From: Pocillopora verrucosa
Taxonomy: Eukaryota > Cnidaria > Anthozoa > Scleractinia > Pocilloporidae
Reading direction: 5' to 3'
DNA: 64,000 nucleotides
Assembly: GCF_036669915.1 (NCBI RefSeq)
Contig: NC_089319.1
Location: 7,885,346 to 7,949,345, forward strand
Every line of letters starts with the position of its first letter. Position 1 is the first letter of the stretch. A program made the translations under genes and the position numbers. Shown here piece by piece: positions 35,601 to 50,600 of this stretch. The notes under the pieces are model-generated. The model was not told the origin of the DNA. It saw nothing but the letters and a program-made list of their open reading frames with translations, and did not search any database.

Positions 35601-38600
35601 AGGGTGCTGTAAAGTTCTTGTTGTACAGTGAGGGAAGAGACATGATTGTGGTGGTTACTGAGGGTTTGATTCTTTCACAACACAGAGTGGCTCATGATGG
35701 TACCACATCAGAAGTTGCTAAGGTTAGAGTCATGAATTCAAAGGAATGCATATACATAAGCCTTCTTATCCAAATCCTATCAGTGTATATTTCTCAATAC
35801 TTTCCCTAAAACAGGACTTCAAGCTCAATTTTTTCCAAGTTGCTATCTCATCTGGAAACCTAAAATCCTGACATGGTCCCTTGAAACAAATGATTTGGTA
35901 CAAAATGAGAATATGGAAAAAAGGGGAGAAGGAAATTTTCTGCAATTTAACTTTAGACCCTAAGCATTAATGTGTTACTCTTTTAAACCCTAAAAGTGGT
36001 TAGAATCTAATTTCTCCCCACTATGTCACCCCTAGATCAACCATTAAGGTTACACGAATAAAAGAAATGATCACCAACAAAAGCAGCTGTTAATTATTAA
36101 ACAAATTCTCATTGTCAGCACCATGGAAAATGTATAAAAAACAGTATTGAGAATATGTACACTGATGTGAGGATGTAAAGGGTTAAAAACTTTACAACTT
36201 GCAGCATAAGTGCCAAACATTGATTGTCAAATTGGCAACTTTGCTGCAAATTTAGTCCCCAAAATATTTTTTGTCTCACTATGACGACCAAAACAGTTGC
36301 TTAGTACTTACTGGTAGGTGTTCTGTTTTGTGATACTCCTGTTATTCAACAAAGTTAAGATATATCTGTTATCATATTCATCAAATGCATTTTTTACTTT
36401 TATTAGGTAAAACTTAGTGGACAATCTGGTAAAAGCCAAATAATCTGGGCAGGAAGACAGGTGTTGGCAACAGCATCAGGAGAAAATGTTGTCAGGTGAA
36501 ATCATATAATAAAATATTGCTAGCATTATTATATATTATTACCAGTTAAATATTGCTTAATATTAACTTGTTTGAACCTTCAATATTCATATTAAAGGGG
36601 TGCTGTTTACGTGTGCATGTGTTTCAGTAATGAACACAGAATACACATTTTTAGCATCTAACATTTGTAATCAAGTGATTTAACATTCTCCTGAAAGTGG
36701 GAAACTGTACTAATTGTATGGTTCTTTTATGTAGAATGTGGAATCTTGAGCAAAATGACAACTATGTCCTTTCAGTTGATGGTAGTGGCTTTGAACCTGG
36801 TGAGGTGGTCAACTGCATATCATTTAACAAGGTTAAAGGTAAGACTTGTAAAACATCTACTGGTGTTGTCCAACATCAAAACTGTACAGGATGAAGAATT
36901 TAATCCTTTCACTTACAAGATCTCCATAGTAATTCTCCTTACTTTCTACCATATAACTCTTATGATGTGAGTTTGGAGAATTTTTTATTGAATCAACTAA
37001 TGATCCCCTAATTGATATTTTTCTTTATTCTCATCACTTGTCTGCTTGATATTGTATTCATATTGTAAGGAGAAAGTGTATCTTTGTCTCTCAGTGGAGT
37101 GAAAGGAGTAAGTCATACCAATATCATGTCCACCTTTACTTCTGTCAGTATTCTCTTACCTCAGGCAGTAACTAGTAAAATTTACCACCAATAGTACATC
37201 TTACTCGTTACCATATAAAATCACTTGGATTACTTGAAAATTCAACCAGTTAAAGGATTGCATTACCAGTTTTAATTTTACCTGTCTTGCTTAAAATAAG
37301 GGAGATCACTGTATGTTTTATTTAATTAGGTATTCTGGCTGGTGGAACAAACAAAGGAAAGGTAGCAATGTGGAAACATGTGGTTACTAAACCTCAAAAG
37401 AAAAAGCTTGAAGGACAGGAAAAATGGGAGCTTCAATCGCCAGCTGTTTTAGAGGGAGAAACACAGTTGTCCCAGATACAGGTGAGAAAAATACAACCTT
37501 AGATCAGAGACAGGTTTTTGCTATTGATACTATGGTTGCACTGTATTATAAAAATGTCCAGCTCTGTAATTTTTCTGTGGGCTGCCCTTGCAAAGTTTGT
37601 TTGGGTGGTTGTAACTGCCCTCACCAGTTTAACTTTTCTTGTTTCTGAAATACCTTTGAAATACTACATAAATTTTTCATACACATTACTCTATTGTGGA
37701 TTGAATTTTACTTGATCTTTCCTGTGTGGACATTTCCAGGAAATATGTCCTAATTAAGATGATTCGGTTTTATAAACTTAGTTGATAATGACAATTGGCC
37801 ATTGTAGAGAGTTTCTAAAGGTGATATTTCGAGTGTTAGCACTTTGTTAGATCAATCCTGCAATTCCCTCCACCAATGCAGCAACGCAGTATCTTTAGAA
37901 TTTTACCCCCCTTCATGCACTAATCTCCATGTCAGAGTGCATGCAAAATACAAGATGACCACAATATTTCATGTTGTCATTTTTTTGTTTTTCAGTGGGG
38001 TGGTAACAAGAGTCTTCTTGCAGTAAATACAGGGGAAACTGTCATTATTTTGAATGAACAAGTTATGAATGCTCATTATAATCTTGAGGTGAGTGATTCT
38101 CTAAGCTCTGCAATTGTAAGCATTTCATATGCACATGGTAACTGTGTTTATTGTGTCCTTTGTAAATATCAATTTGAATCACAGTCAAAGTCAACATCTA
38201 ACTCAAGCACATGATAGAATTTTGCAATTATGATGCTATGTTAATATTTTCTTTGTGTCTGTATTACCTTGTTGTTCTTTTAAATATCACTGCATGGCAG
38301 AGATTTTAAATGTTTTCATTTGGCAAATATGTCACTATTCCTGATTTGTTCGTTCCTGTTGCAGCTTGCAGCAGTTCAAGTTTCACCAAGTCAGCTGGCT
38401 ATTGAAAATTTTACAACTGGTTACTGTCAAGACCTTAAGACAGACATTCACATCAAAGGGGTATTTGTGACAAAGGTGAGTTCTCATGGATGTTACATAA
38501 CTAACAGGTAAAATGTGCTTAAATTTTAATCTACCCCACGCAATCTCTTTGACTATAAGATTTTCATTGTTTGTACTTGTATCAAATCTGAAAGGTATTA

Positions 38601-41600
38601 AAGGGCAGTGAATGTGAATGCCAAAATTTTTCCAACATAATCTTAGGGTTTTATTTTAAGTATCAGTAACTGTGTTTTCATTTTTTTTTTCAAAAAGTGT
38701 GATTATTCACAATAATTTGGTTTTATCAACTGAGGTGATAGATATAAATTGGCCGTCTTAGAGAGCTTTTAAAGCTAACATCTTTAGCCTTAGTCCTGAT
38801 AAATTCTGAGATGCTGATGATAGTTAAGTCTAAACCTTGTTAAATTCCAAAGAATGTAATTGTAGTAATTGAAATAATGATGGTGCTGAGATGAGCTATT
38901 GAATGTTTGTTAAATTAGAGTCACACAGCGATATGGAATGGTAAAAAAGTTGTAGTTTATGAAGTGGCAAGTGACAAGAGTTTGGTCCGAGCAGAAGGTA
39001 TAGTGGTGTTTCTTTTGCCCTCTTTTGTTTCACTTAACACTTTTGTTTCAATATAAAAAAGCTTCTCAAAGTTTGATATTTTTATCTGAACAGCGATGCT
39101 TTTATAAAACATCACTGAACTCGTTCTTTTCTTTCTAGGTTCTTTTAACTCAGATTCTGCTGTTGTTGTGGTTCATGAACAGAGTGTTTATACTGTAGAA
39201 CCAGGGAAGATTCATGTTAGGACTTTTCAGGTATAACATGTAAATCTGGGCCCAGGTGTATAAAGGGCAGATAACACTATCCAGTGGACAAGAGATAACA
39301 AAATGTATAGGGTTATCCACCGGATAGAGTTTTATCTAGTGGATAGCACTATCCAACCTTCCAACAACCAAAGCCCAATTGATAGTGTCTCGGTGAAACA
39401 ATGACGCTACTAGTGGTTTCAGTACAGACAAGTGCCGTGACTCAATATGCATACATATGTTAGGGTGTAAAGGGTTAAGATTTGAGACACTTGATCAAAA
39501 TGTGCTCTTTTCAGTATTTCCTGGATTCCTGTATCATGTGTGCTTGTCCGTTTTTTTTTACTTTGCAACAATGGCTAGGATCAATATGATGTGCTCCTAT
39601 TGCATTTTGTCTTGAGTATTGTTCTATGTGTTGGCAGGGAACAGTCAAACAGATTCTGCAGTTTCCTGAAGCAGAAGGTGACCCCATTCTTTTAGATGTG
39701 TGTGGAAATTTTCTTGTGGCTGGCACTTCATTGGGTTATGTCAAGGTCTGGGATTTGTCAAGAAGGTATGAATTTCAAACAAAACTGGCACTACATGATT
39801 GATTTGTAAAGTGACTTGTATGGTAGTTTCTTCTTCCAAATGGCCAGCCCATCTTAGTTACATGTACCACATAGGGTTCTTTTGTAAGAATCACAGTTCT
39901 TAGACACTCCTTCATGCTACAAGTGTATACTTGCAAATTAAAACAAGTGGGAGGTATTCCTCTTCAGAGTTCATTCTAGGTTCCAGTCCTCATTGTCATG
40001 TTCGATTGTTAGTGTCCAGGCCATCACATCCTTTCCCCCCTCATTTTTATGAGCTCCCCAGTCAAGTCCTAACAAAATTTATTCAGTTCATTCAGAGGGT
40101 TAATTGTATTTTGCCTAAAATTTATCTGCATCATCTACATGTGGGTAAAATATATTGAAAGACTGTTTTTTTAAAAAAAAAAATCTGTAGGGAAGCCAAA
40201 CAGCACTGCAATCCCAAGTCTCTTGAAGAAAGTATAGCCGGGATTGGCAAACTGAAATCCATCAGATGCAACTGTAATGGCACAAAAGTCAGCATCATGT
40301 GTGATAAGGTGAGACGACACGAATTTTCTTACTTTGATAGTTTGCCTTTTTGCTTCCTGAGCAATAAAAGATTTACATTCTTCTTGTCTACACTGTTTGG
40401 ACTTACAACTTGACCTCATACAAGACCAATGAGTTCACGGCACCTTTGATTAATATTCATAAGCAAAATTATCTGAACGTTGTCGCGGACATCGTCAATG
40501 ACCTGAAAGATCTTCTTTTTGGTGGAAGTTTTTAGACAAAAAAATCTGTTCTTATTACTCAATTAATGCATCTTGGCTTGCTTGTTCCAGGCAAATAACT
40601 CTCCTGATAGTAGAATTTATGTGTGGGACATAGAACTCGATGCTTTTCAATCATTTGACTTCGCCACGGGCCAAGGAACTGGAGCGGACGAAGGTGATAA
40701 AGAAAGCACTGATCTCACGAATAGGGAGCAGCTGGCTGCGGAAATTGCCGGAAGGAGACCGGCGTCTATGTTCTGGGATCCCACAGAACCCAAGTTGTTA
40801 GTCTGTGAGGCTGCGCACATTCCAGGAATGGTACACGAAGCAACAAGTAACAAATCGTCCTCAAAGAAGCCTGTAAATGCGACAGCTGCCGATGCCAGTA
40901 GAGAGGTTGGTACATTATTCATCCAGAGCTTCTCTTTTTGGCTGAAAGAGAGAAAAATAAAAAACAATTACTATAAATCCACTAGAATGCTTTCGCAAAT
41001 TGCTGCAGTCTGATTGGCTTCGGTACTCGCTATATATTTAACAATTAGATTATTAGTTCGGGATTTCTATCACGCATAGAAATCGAGGGCGTATAATCAA
41101 ATTGTCTCAGTACAAATCTATAAGTCGTTCAAAATTTAACGAGACAGGCTCATGTTTTTATCTTACTTTGTTTACAGCCGTACTCTGTTAGGCCTCTTAC
41201 TTTACTCAGTATCTACATGTATCATGGAATAAATTACAGCTGCGTAGTCAATCAGATTTCAGCTTTTGTGTTAAAACGCGAGTAAATTTATATTAGTCCG
41301 TGATGGATAGTGAATAAAGAGATTAGCACTCGGTGTGACCTATTGGTATCATTGTCTTCAAAAGAGAAGTATAATCGTTTGTCTCACGACGTTTCTACTA
41401 CTGCATACTGCTAGTCCTCTTCAGGCGATGAGGGCGACTGGTATCCTTATGTAGTAAAAATACGAGCCTTTCTTGTTGCTGAGTTTTGAACGACTTGTAG
41501 AAATATACTTAAACAATGAGATAGTTCGCTCGTATTCTAATGATCCCTCCTGATTGGCAGTCAACTTTCTACAGTCCCCCTTTTGTGTTCTGTCAACGAC

Positions 41601-44600
41601 GACCAATCCCCCCTCGTTCCCCCTGATAACCATGTGATCCCTCCCCTAAATCCTGCAACCCTCCCTCCCCCACCTCCTCCTCCCCGACTGGTCCCTCAGA
41701 ATTGGCTCTAATGAAACAAAGATGGCCTAACTGATAACATTGTGTGATTAGCAACATCAAATATTTATGTACTGGGTGATTCATGATGTTTTTACTTTCC
41801 TCTCAACAGAGTGATGTATTGGTGATATCACTGTTCAGTACTCCAGAGAACGGCATCTTGCTACAGGACTTCTTCCCTATTGACTCAGCCTACTTCAGTA
41901 AGTTCTGCTCCATAGCCATTCAAAGGTTTTAAAATCTTTTTGCTTATTTGTTTGTTTCTCAGTGTTTGCAAATTCATGGATTCTGAGGTTAAATTCTTTT
42001 TCCAGGTTTACTAGGAGTACAAGTGCCCTACTTCTACCTAGTTAAGGTTGGTTTCGACGATTTTTCTTGGAACAGTTTTCTTGAGTCGTCAAACTTTTGC
42101 TATATAATTGTCCTGAAAATGATTCTCTGAGAACGCCTGTAGCTGTTTTTCAACGTCTTCTACTAATCGTTTAAGTTGCTTCTGATTGGTTAAGAGGCTA
42201 GCGTGGGTTTTTTATACCAATCATAGAACTTAGTAATGCTAAACCCTCGGCGGATGACTTTCAGAACTGGACTGAAAACTGCGCTACTAATTGAGGGAAG
42301 TTTTTCTTGGGACAAAGTAATCTTTTAGGTACCTTGCAACAAGATTTTTAATACCCACCAGTTATTTCCCCATTGTAATAAAGAATGATAAACTCTTTCT
42401 TTTCGCGCTGACAATGCGCTGAGTCAAATCTGACGCCTTTTAACGTCAATGATACTTTTTATCTTCTGTTCTATTTTGCGTTCAATGAAATAAGATTCTG
42501 CTGTCAGTACTCAGTTTTTTGATCATTTGTTGAACCAACAGAGCAGCGAGTTGGAAAGTGCCCCACCCCCAGACCCACCGTCGTATGGAGCGACGAACAT
42601 TCCTCTCCCTGATAAACACCACATGGTGATCAAACACACCATGAGAGATTTCATTGGACTGGAGAAGGCTGATGCTGAGGCTAGACAGGCCATGATGAAT
42701 TTTAGCTACCTTTCCGCCATTGGAAACATGGATGAAGCGTTCAAAGCGATCAAATTAATCAAAAGGTTGAAGGAATATTTTTATGGCATATTCACGAAAC
42801 TATACGTGAAAACACCAAGTGCAAGACTGCGGGTCCAACTTTCTACCCCACCACACCCTTTCCCCCCTTCTTGCCTAACCGCCAAACCTCTAGTGGAGGT
42901 TTGTTTCTATCCCCAATCACCCCTGATGCTAGGAGTCGAAGATGGCGGAGATACTTCTTCGCGAAGGATTACTTAAAAGTTTCCTTTCTGAAAATACTCA
43001 TGCAATGATCACATACAGTTTACGCAAAAATATTCATCATCCTGCACGTTTGCAGCAAGTGTGAGGCGAAGGGTACAGTTTTTTACAGAGCCAGAAATGA
43101 AGGAATTGCTCCAAGAATGGATCTTTCTTTTTTGTTACAGCGAATCAGTTTGGGAAAACATGGCTCGCATGTGTGTGAAGACGAAGCGGTTGGACGTAGC
43201 CACTGTGTGTTTAGGCAACATGGGTAACGCTAGAGCCGCTAGAGCGCTGAGGGAGGCACAGCAAGAACCTGAATTGGACGCTAGAGTTGCATGTTTGGCC
43301 ATACAACTCAGCATGACCGTAAGTTGAATGCTGACAGTCATTTTAAGCTTTTCCCGCCAGGTGAAGTTTTCTCAAGCAAAAAGTACACCGAACGAACTAG
43401 GTAGAGCTACAACACTGCTTATCTCGGTGCTCATTACATGGTCGAAACATAATCCCTACTTATCTCTTCTCTAAAACAGGAAGAAGCAGAGAAACTTTTG
43501 AAGAACTCTTCACGTTACGACTTGCTAAACAAGTTTTACCAAGCATCAAATCAGTGGACAAAGGTTAGAAAACTTGACAACCTCGTTCCCAAGGCTGACT
43601 CTTCTTCCCTCTCCCTGGAAACGAGGTTGAAAAACCGAAGTCGTGGATGTATAAAATTTGTTTCTTTCGACCAAGTTTTAGATGTTTGCTCCGCTTCCTT
43701 GTTTTACTCTCGTTATAAAATGTACAAACTTGTTTCGTTAGGCAATCGAAGTTGCTGAGCTTCACGATCGCATTCACCTCAGAACGACTTACTACAACTA
43801 CGCCAAACACCTAGAATCTACAGGGAATATATCAGCGGCTATTGTCAAGTGAGTTGATCTCAAGGAAAACAAAATTACTCTGCAAGTGCGAACGAACCTG
43901 ATTTTGTTTCGTAGTTTTTCGTTTTAGCTTTGTTTCATGACAAAGATGTTAATCTCAAAAACAACGGTCCAGATTTAACGCCTCGAGTTTAACACTCTAA
44001 CTCCTAAGATCTGATTATTAATTCTCCCCTCTAGCTACTACACACTTCCATGTAAATCAGCTACGAGGATTTGGCGTTAGATCAAGATAAAACTTCCACC
44101 TGATAAGTTTGGGTATTCTCCTTACCTGTTTGCTGGATAATGTAAGGATATTATAGGGAGAAGTTACATATGAATCAATTCTTGGAGTTGAAGGGTTATG
44201 GTAGCCTCCTGTCTCCCAACCCATTTACCACATTAGCCGCAAATCGGTTTTCTTATTTTCGTGTTTTTGACGCTGCCTTTTAGTTTTGAAAAAGCAGACA
44301 CACACCGGTTTGAAGTACCTAGAATGCTTTTGGAGGAACCTCAACAATTAGAAGCCTATATCCTGAAGACGAAGGACAAGTATGTAATTTTTTTTTTTTT
44401 GAGTGTGATGGAGAAAGTCATTTTTTATTTTCAATTGAAGCAAATTTACCTCACAAACAAAATTTGTGAAAACGTGCTTCTGGCCTGTAGAGCAGGCGTA
44501 ATTTTGGCGAGCGAGCGCTCAGAATTTTCTTGGTGAAAACTATAGCTACCATCGTTGATTTTTACGGCTGCAGAAGGCTGGGGAGAGATAAAAATTTATA

Positions 44601-47600
44601 TTAAGGTTGGGAAGGGGTGCGGATCGAGTAAACGGACGAGAAAACGGTTGCGAGTTTGTAACATTAGAAACTTGCCCGACCAAGACGCCTGCACTGCAGG
44701 CTAATCTGTTTCGAGCAGGATCGACTTTAGAGGCAATTTTCCCGTTGTTGGCTCAATGACTTTGCACCAAACGAAGGCGTTCACTTGTTGTGTTCACCAA
44801 ACCTTTTTTTCAGGGAGTTGCGTAAATGGTGGGCGCAGTACATGGAGAGCACAAGTGAAATGGAAACAGCGCTTCAGTTCTATGAAGCTGCACGTGACAA
44901 CTTGTCACTGGTTAGAGTCTACTGTTACTGTGGCAACCTAGAAAAGGTACAGAAACACTTGTTGTGAAGTAAGAGTGTCTTACGAATTTCGGAGCAATTT
45001 TCGTTTGGTCCAGGAAACTGGAGCCAGCTTCTTAACCAATGAAATGCAAAACTGAAACCAATCACGTCTTGGTCACTCGCGTTTTTCCGCGCTTCAAGCA
45101 GGTTGCCTGTTTTCGCTTTGAGTTCCCATTGGTTAATGATGATGTCAACTCTTGTTTTGAGGACCCTTCTGTAAACCACTTCGTGACGTTGGCATCCTCA
45201 TTAAAGATAACTATTATTATTATCGATTGCTAGTTGGGATCACTGTGGTTTGGTTTCTCCACACTCATTTGAAAAATGCTCCAAATGACCAATTCTGGTA
45301 AACAAGAATTTTTTGCTTAAGGGAAACCGTGACCGATTTTTTATTTGTTTCCCGTCCTTAAAAACTATCGTTAAGTATTTAATTAGTAGTTTGTTAGAGA
45401 AGATGAGCGCCACAGAGGCAAGAATAAACCAATAGGAAACTAAGATCATTAAGGATGGAGAATATTGACGCAGATTTCTAAGCAAATATTGTGATGTGAC
45501 TCCTTTGACCGGTGGAAAGAATTGCCGGAGCCGTCACTCTATGTATGTATGTTTTCCCGCGTTGACGCCAGTTACATGGTGGGTTTGGGATTTTGATTGG
45601 CTAAGTGGCTTAAAGCGTAACCAATCGTCGTTTGGTGTTGGCAACTTTTCCTGCAGTTTTTGGAAGGAGCGATGTCTCATTTTAGGATGGGTCTTATATG
45701 TGTGCAGCCATGTATCAAAGTATCATTAATCACAAATATTTAACACTAACACCAAGATACCTCTCCCCAGGCTGCGGAAATCTGCAACGAAACAGGCGAC
45801 AGAGCGGCGTCGTATCATCTTGCAAGACAATTCGAAAACCAGGTTAGTGGAAGCTGATAAGAGTCAAAATATCTAAACTGAAAACTTGAAAGCATCTTAA
45901 TCACCAAGAAAAAGATATTTAGAGATTGTAATATCTGATTTATTATTTTCTTTTCAGGAGAAAATTAAGGAGGCTATCCACTTCTACACGCGTGCTCAGT
46001 GCTATAGTAACGCGATACGACTTGCGAAGGTGACACTTTTAAAACGTCTTGTAGATGACAAAAAAAGGGATTGAAATAAATTGACCACGACATGTTTGAA
46101 CACTTAGGGACGAGTCATATTGTTCGCCAGGGGGAGGGGTCGGTAGATTTTTTTTTTTGGGGGGGGGGAGGTTTTAGGAGGAACGGAGGGGGGATGAGTC
46201 GTCGCCAACAGAATATCAAGGTGGGGACTATAGAAAATTAACTGTTAGTGAGGGGGGGGGTAAATTTTATCGTGACACAACCAAATTCTCCGCTCCCCCC
46301 AACCCCCCAATCCCAGACGATGAACAATGACCGGTCCCCAAGAGGCAACTATTCTGTTAATGCCTCAGTGACTCCGCAACAAAGAGAGATGACCAGTTGT
46401 AATGGCGAACGGTTGACTCATGCTCATTTAATTTTTCAGGAACATGGAATGGATAATGAACTGATGAATCTGGCGCTACTTAGCTCTCCGCAAGACATGC
46501 TGGATGTAGCAAGGTTAGATATATAGTTTTATCAGAGATACATCTCAGAACCTTGGACTGTAGCAGCTTCTTTAGCGGGCGCTTTTTGTGCTGTTCGCCC
46601 CCAGTCTCCTCCGAGCCTTGATTGGTCTTTTTACGCAATACGCTCCCTCTCTCTCTCCCTCCCGTGTTGCGTGACGGCAAAGGATGCTGTTTGTTATCAG
46701 AAGTCCCTTCTTTAGTTCTATAGCGAAGCTATAACCTCGATTTTCGCAAGGTTCTAAAACTGAAACAAGGATTTTGTCACAGATTGGTGATGCCAAATCT
46801 GCATGCACTAGCTATTTGGTTCGAATCTCGACAAGTTTCACTTTCGCAAATTCTCCTTCTGACAGAACATACTAGAATGTTCACGGAAGTAGCTTAAAGT
46901 AATTCCACGCTTGCACACGGTTTCCTGGTTGAATATCCAGCGGCGGAATATCCATTGACAACTTTGACGGAGCATTAAGAAGAATTTTAATTAAAATTAC
47001 CCTTCTACTGCCGGGTTAAAATATAAATTTTTTTCGAAAGTTGTCCCGAAGAATAGTTGAGAGCGGAAAAAATTACTGTTCGTAAAATTGTAGCAAAGCG
47101 AATTTTTGATACTCGAACCTTTAGGCTATAGGCCCTGCACGCTTCCACTGCGCCGCTCTGCTAAACATATTTACAATTGCCTGTCTGACGTAAAAATGCT
47201 TCCTGTTTTGCCACCCGCAATTTCTAAGAACGTGAATGAAATTATTTCACACGTTAACCAAAGTATCTGTCAGTGGTTTGCCCGCTTTCTTATAAGTGTG
47301 CCCAGCTTTCGTTCCATTTCAGTGCATTTTCGGGACAAAAAGAATATGAAAGGTTATGGAGAGATCACAAGGTCGTTCTGCTGTTATGACAATTTTGTTA
47401 TGTAGATTTACTGTGATATAAATATTTTTCATGGTGAAGAAAAGCTTTATATTGGCATGAGCAAAATCGAGCTCTTAGGGTTACTAGAATAGACAACAGC
47501 GCACTTTCTGTCGCTGATTCTCGCGGAAGCTTACTATGTCTCCATGGAGCTCAGTTTTTTCCTCTTCCGTCAAGTTCGTTTCACTTTCTTGGTCTACGAC

Positions 47601-50600
47601 GCACTGACGGTTAACATTTTAATGTCATCCAATTTTGTCTATGTTTTTTTAAACGACAAAAATGGGAATTTTGATGAGTGAATCATTCCAAAGCTTTTTA
47701 TATTGCAAAGTGCCGCTTAGTTCCTGCTTCACGCTGTTAAATGTTACAGATTCATCAGTAGAGGCCTCGAATAATCGTTTTCTAGGTATAGGAGAAAAAG
47801 AATGAAAAGGAAAGTTCAGTTTTATTCAAATTCTGTCTTGTTTTGGTTTTTTTACCACGACTCTCAGAAAGCTAACAACGACATGGAACATGTACTTGTA
47901 AAAGGAAAAAATTTTTATGTGTTTTGGACAAAACTACTAGCAGAGCGAGGTTTTGATCCTCGGACCTCTGGGTTATGGGCCCAGCACGCTTCCACTGCGC
48001 CACTCTGCTGCGGTCGCGGATTTACAGCAAATTTTGTTTATTTAATGTGACGTTGTGATGAAAGAGATCGTAATGTTGCATCATCCTCTGTTTGCATATT
48101 TTATGCGGTAATGCTATTATCACGTGAATTGTCAGCGGAAGGAAATAAATTAAGACTAATACTGTTTTGCATATTAATTAAAGTTCCTTGTGAGTGGAAG
48201 AGTTTAAGATTAAAAAAATAATAATTCGCGTTGCGGAATCATTATAGTTAAGTTTACTACAGTGGTTTGCTGTTGACGCGTTTAATTCTTTCGAGAAAGG
48301 TCTGGGGCCTGCATTTTTTTAGCTGAAATTTTGTTCTGAATTTTTTCTCTATTTACAGATACTATGAGAACCATCCCAACATGCAAGATAAGGCAGTCAT
48401 GCTATATCACAAGGTACTGTTTATCTAAAAAAATGTTGCCTCTTAAAGCATTTAAACCAGGATAAACGTTAACAAACGTTTTGAAAAAAATCTTTCAGGC
48501 TTGAGATAAAACGGCTTTTTCAAAACAATCTAAGTTATAGGGAATATTGTTGTAGGAAACTGTGTATTTCCTCTTTTTTGCAAGAACGAAGATAAAGGTA
48601 TAATTTTTGTCCTTTTTGCGTTCTTGACGGCCCTCAGTTTGAGTATAATTTTCTCACAACTTTTGTTGTATTGGACGAAAGTTTTCCCATACTTACTGTA
48701 TATCAGAAAAGCTTTGATATCTATTGTGATTGACAAGCGTGCTTTTCGCAAAATTGGTCGGTCGTAGCAATATAGTTTCTTGATGTCATGACTTTCGATC
48801 GCTTTCTTTTTTAGGGCGGAAATGTCACCAAAGCGTTGGATCTGTGCTTTGCAACTCAGCAGTTTGCGGCGCTACAAGTGATAGCTGAAGACCTCGACGA
48901 GACTACGGACCCTCAGATGCTTGACAAATGCTCCAAGTTCTTTTTGGAACATGAACAGTACGACAAAGCTGTTGAATTGTTGGTTGTTGGCAAACAGGTA
49001 ATGCAGCACAGCCTTCGATATTCGGTGTGTCAGTCTTTTATCGCGTTTCGTGATACGTCTTAAAGCGCTTTCTGATTGAGTGTCGTTAAACCAAAACCAA
49101 AGCGATGATAACAGCCAATCATAGCAAGGAAAATATCACCAGGAGCCAATGAGGACTCGTAGGAAAAACAAATTAACTGAAGCGCGGGAAAACGCGAGTG
49201 ACCAGATCGCTATTAGTTCTAGTTTTTAATCTGATTGGTTAGGAAAGTGGCGCAAGTTTTCTGGACCAATCACATACCGAGTAAAGCAAGAACAAAGCAA
49301 TCCTACAATACCTTCGACAACTGAAAACTGCTCTAAAGTTACAATGAGAAAAATTTACCGCCAAAATGGCCCTAAACACTCGTCTTTTCGTATCTTAAGA
49401 AAAAAAAGGCATTGTCGCTTTAAAAAAGGAAAGAATTGATATTGGTCTCTTTTTGTCAGTTCTCAGAGGCGTTAGATCTGTGCATGAATCATAACGTTAC
49501 AATCACAGAGGAGCTGGCAGAGAAGATGACGCTTCCTAAGGGCTCCGATCCGGAGATCAGAAACAAACTCTTAGAGAGGATCGCTGACTGCTGCATGCAT
49601 CAGAGATCATACCACTTAGCCACCAAGAAGTACACTCAAGCTGGCAACAAAATCAAGGTCAGTGGGCACAAACAAAAGGGACTTGACTTGTTAAAGCAAC
49701 ACCTTTTCGGAGACAAAGCTAAGGTCTTGAATTTTCGCCGCCTGAATCGATAAGGAAATGCTGTGTGAATTTAGAACGAACTAGCTGGTTGTCCCACCAA
49801 ACGAAGTTGGAAGAATTGGACTTGCCCTTTCCCTGGCCCCGTTTGCTTCGGAGGTCTTTAATATGCCCTTAATGTATTTTGCAACCATTCTTTTTATCGC
49901 AATTAGTTAGGTTGGGTGGCTGAATCGGAGTGGTAAATTTTTTTTTTTTGGGGGGGGGGTTGGGGGAAAGAAGGGGGTCCAGGTGGGGGTATTGGTTTTT
50001 TTTTATAACGGAATTTTCATGTCGTCGTGAAGAAAGATCGTGAGAGTAACGCAGAAAATTTGTCATAGGACACTGTGCAAGATTATCACTGAATATGAGT
50101 AGCTTGAAACTTACAATGACTTTTCTTTCGTCCTAGGCGATGAAATCTCTCTTAAAATCCGGCGACACAGAGAAAATCATCTTCTTTGCTGGTGTATCCA
50201 GACAGAAGGAAATTTACGTAATGGCTGCCAACTATCTCCAGTCTCTAGACTGGCGCAAAGATCCCGAGATCATGAAGAACATTATAGCTTTCTACACCAA
50301 AGGCCGAGCGCTCGATTCGCTGGCAAGTTTTTACGACGCCTGTGCGCAGGTATGTTTATCGTGTTGTTCTCTTTTGTTGTCATTGCCTCAGTACTCGCCT
50401 TAATTTTTTTTCCTTTTGACTCTGTCAGTCGCTGTACAAAAATGTTCATTCTTACAACATACGCTCTGTTACCCTCAATAGTTTTTACGTAAAGCCCTCA
50501 AAACTTGAAATAAGATCGAGAATTGGTGCTGTGGTATCGGTACTGTGGAATGAGATCCCATGCTACCCCCAAAAAAGGAACATTCAAAGTCAAAATACAA

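Noticed and set aside
38811-38895. Possible box C/D snoRNA in IFT140 intron 10 (TGATGAT ... CTGA)
   Set aside because: The C box lacks the purine before TGATGA, no convincing terminal stem pairs the ends, and no guide complementarity could be checked.
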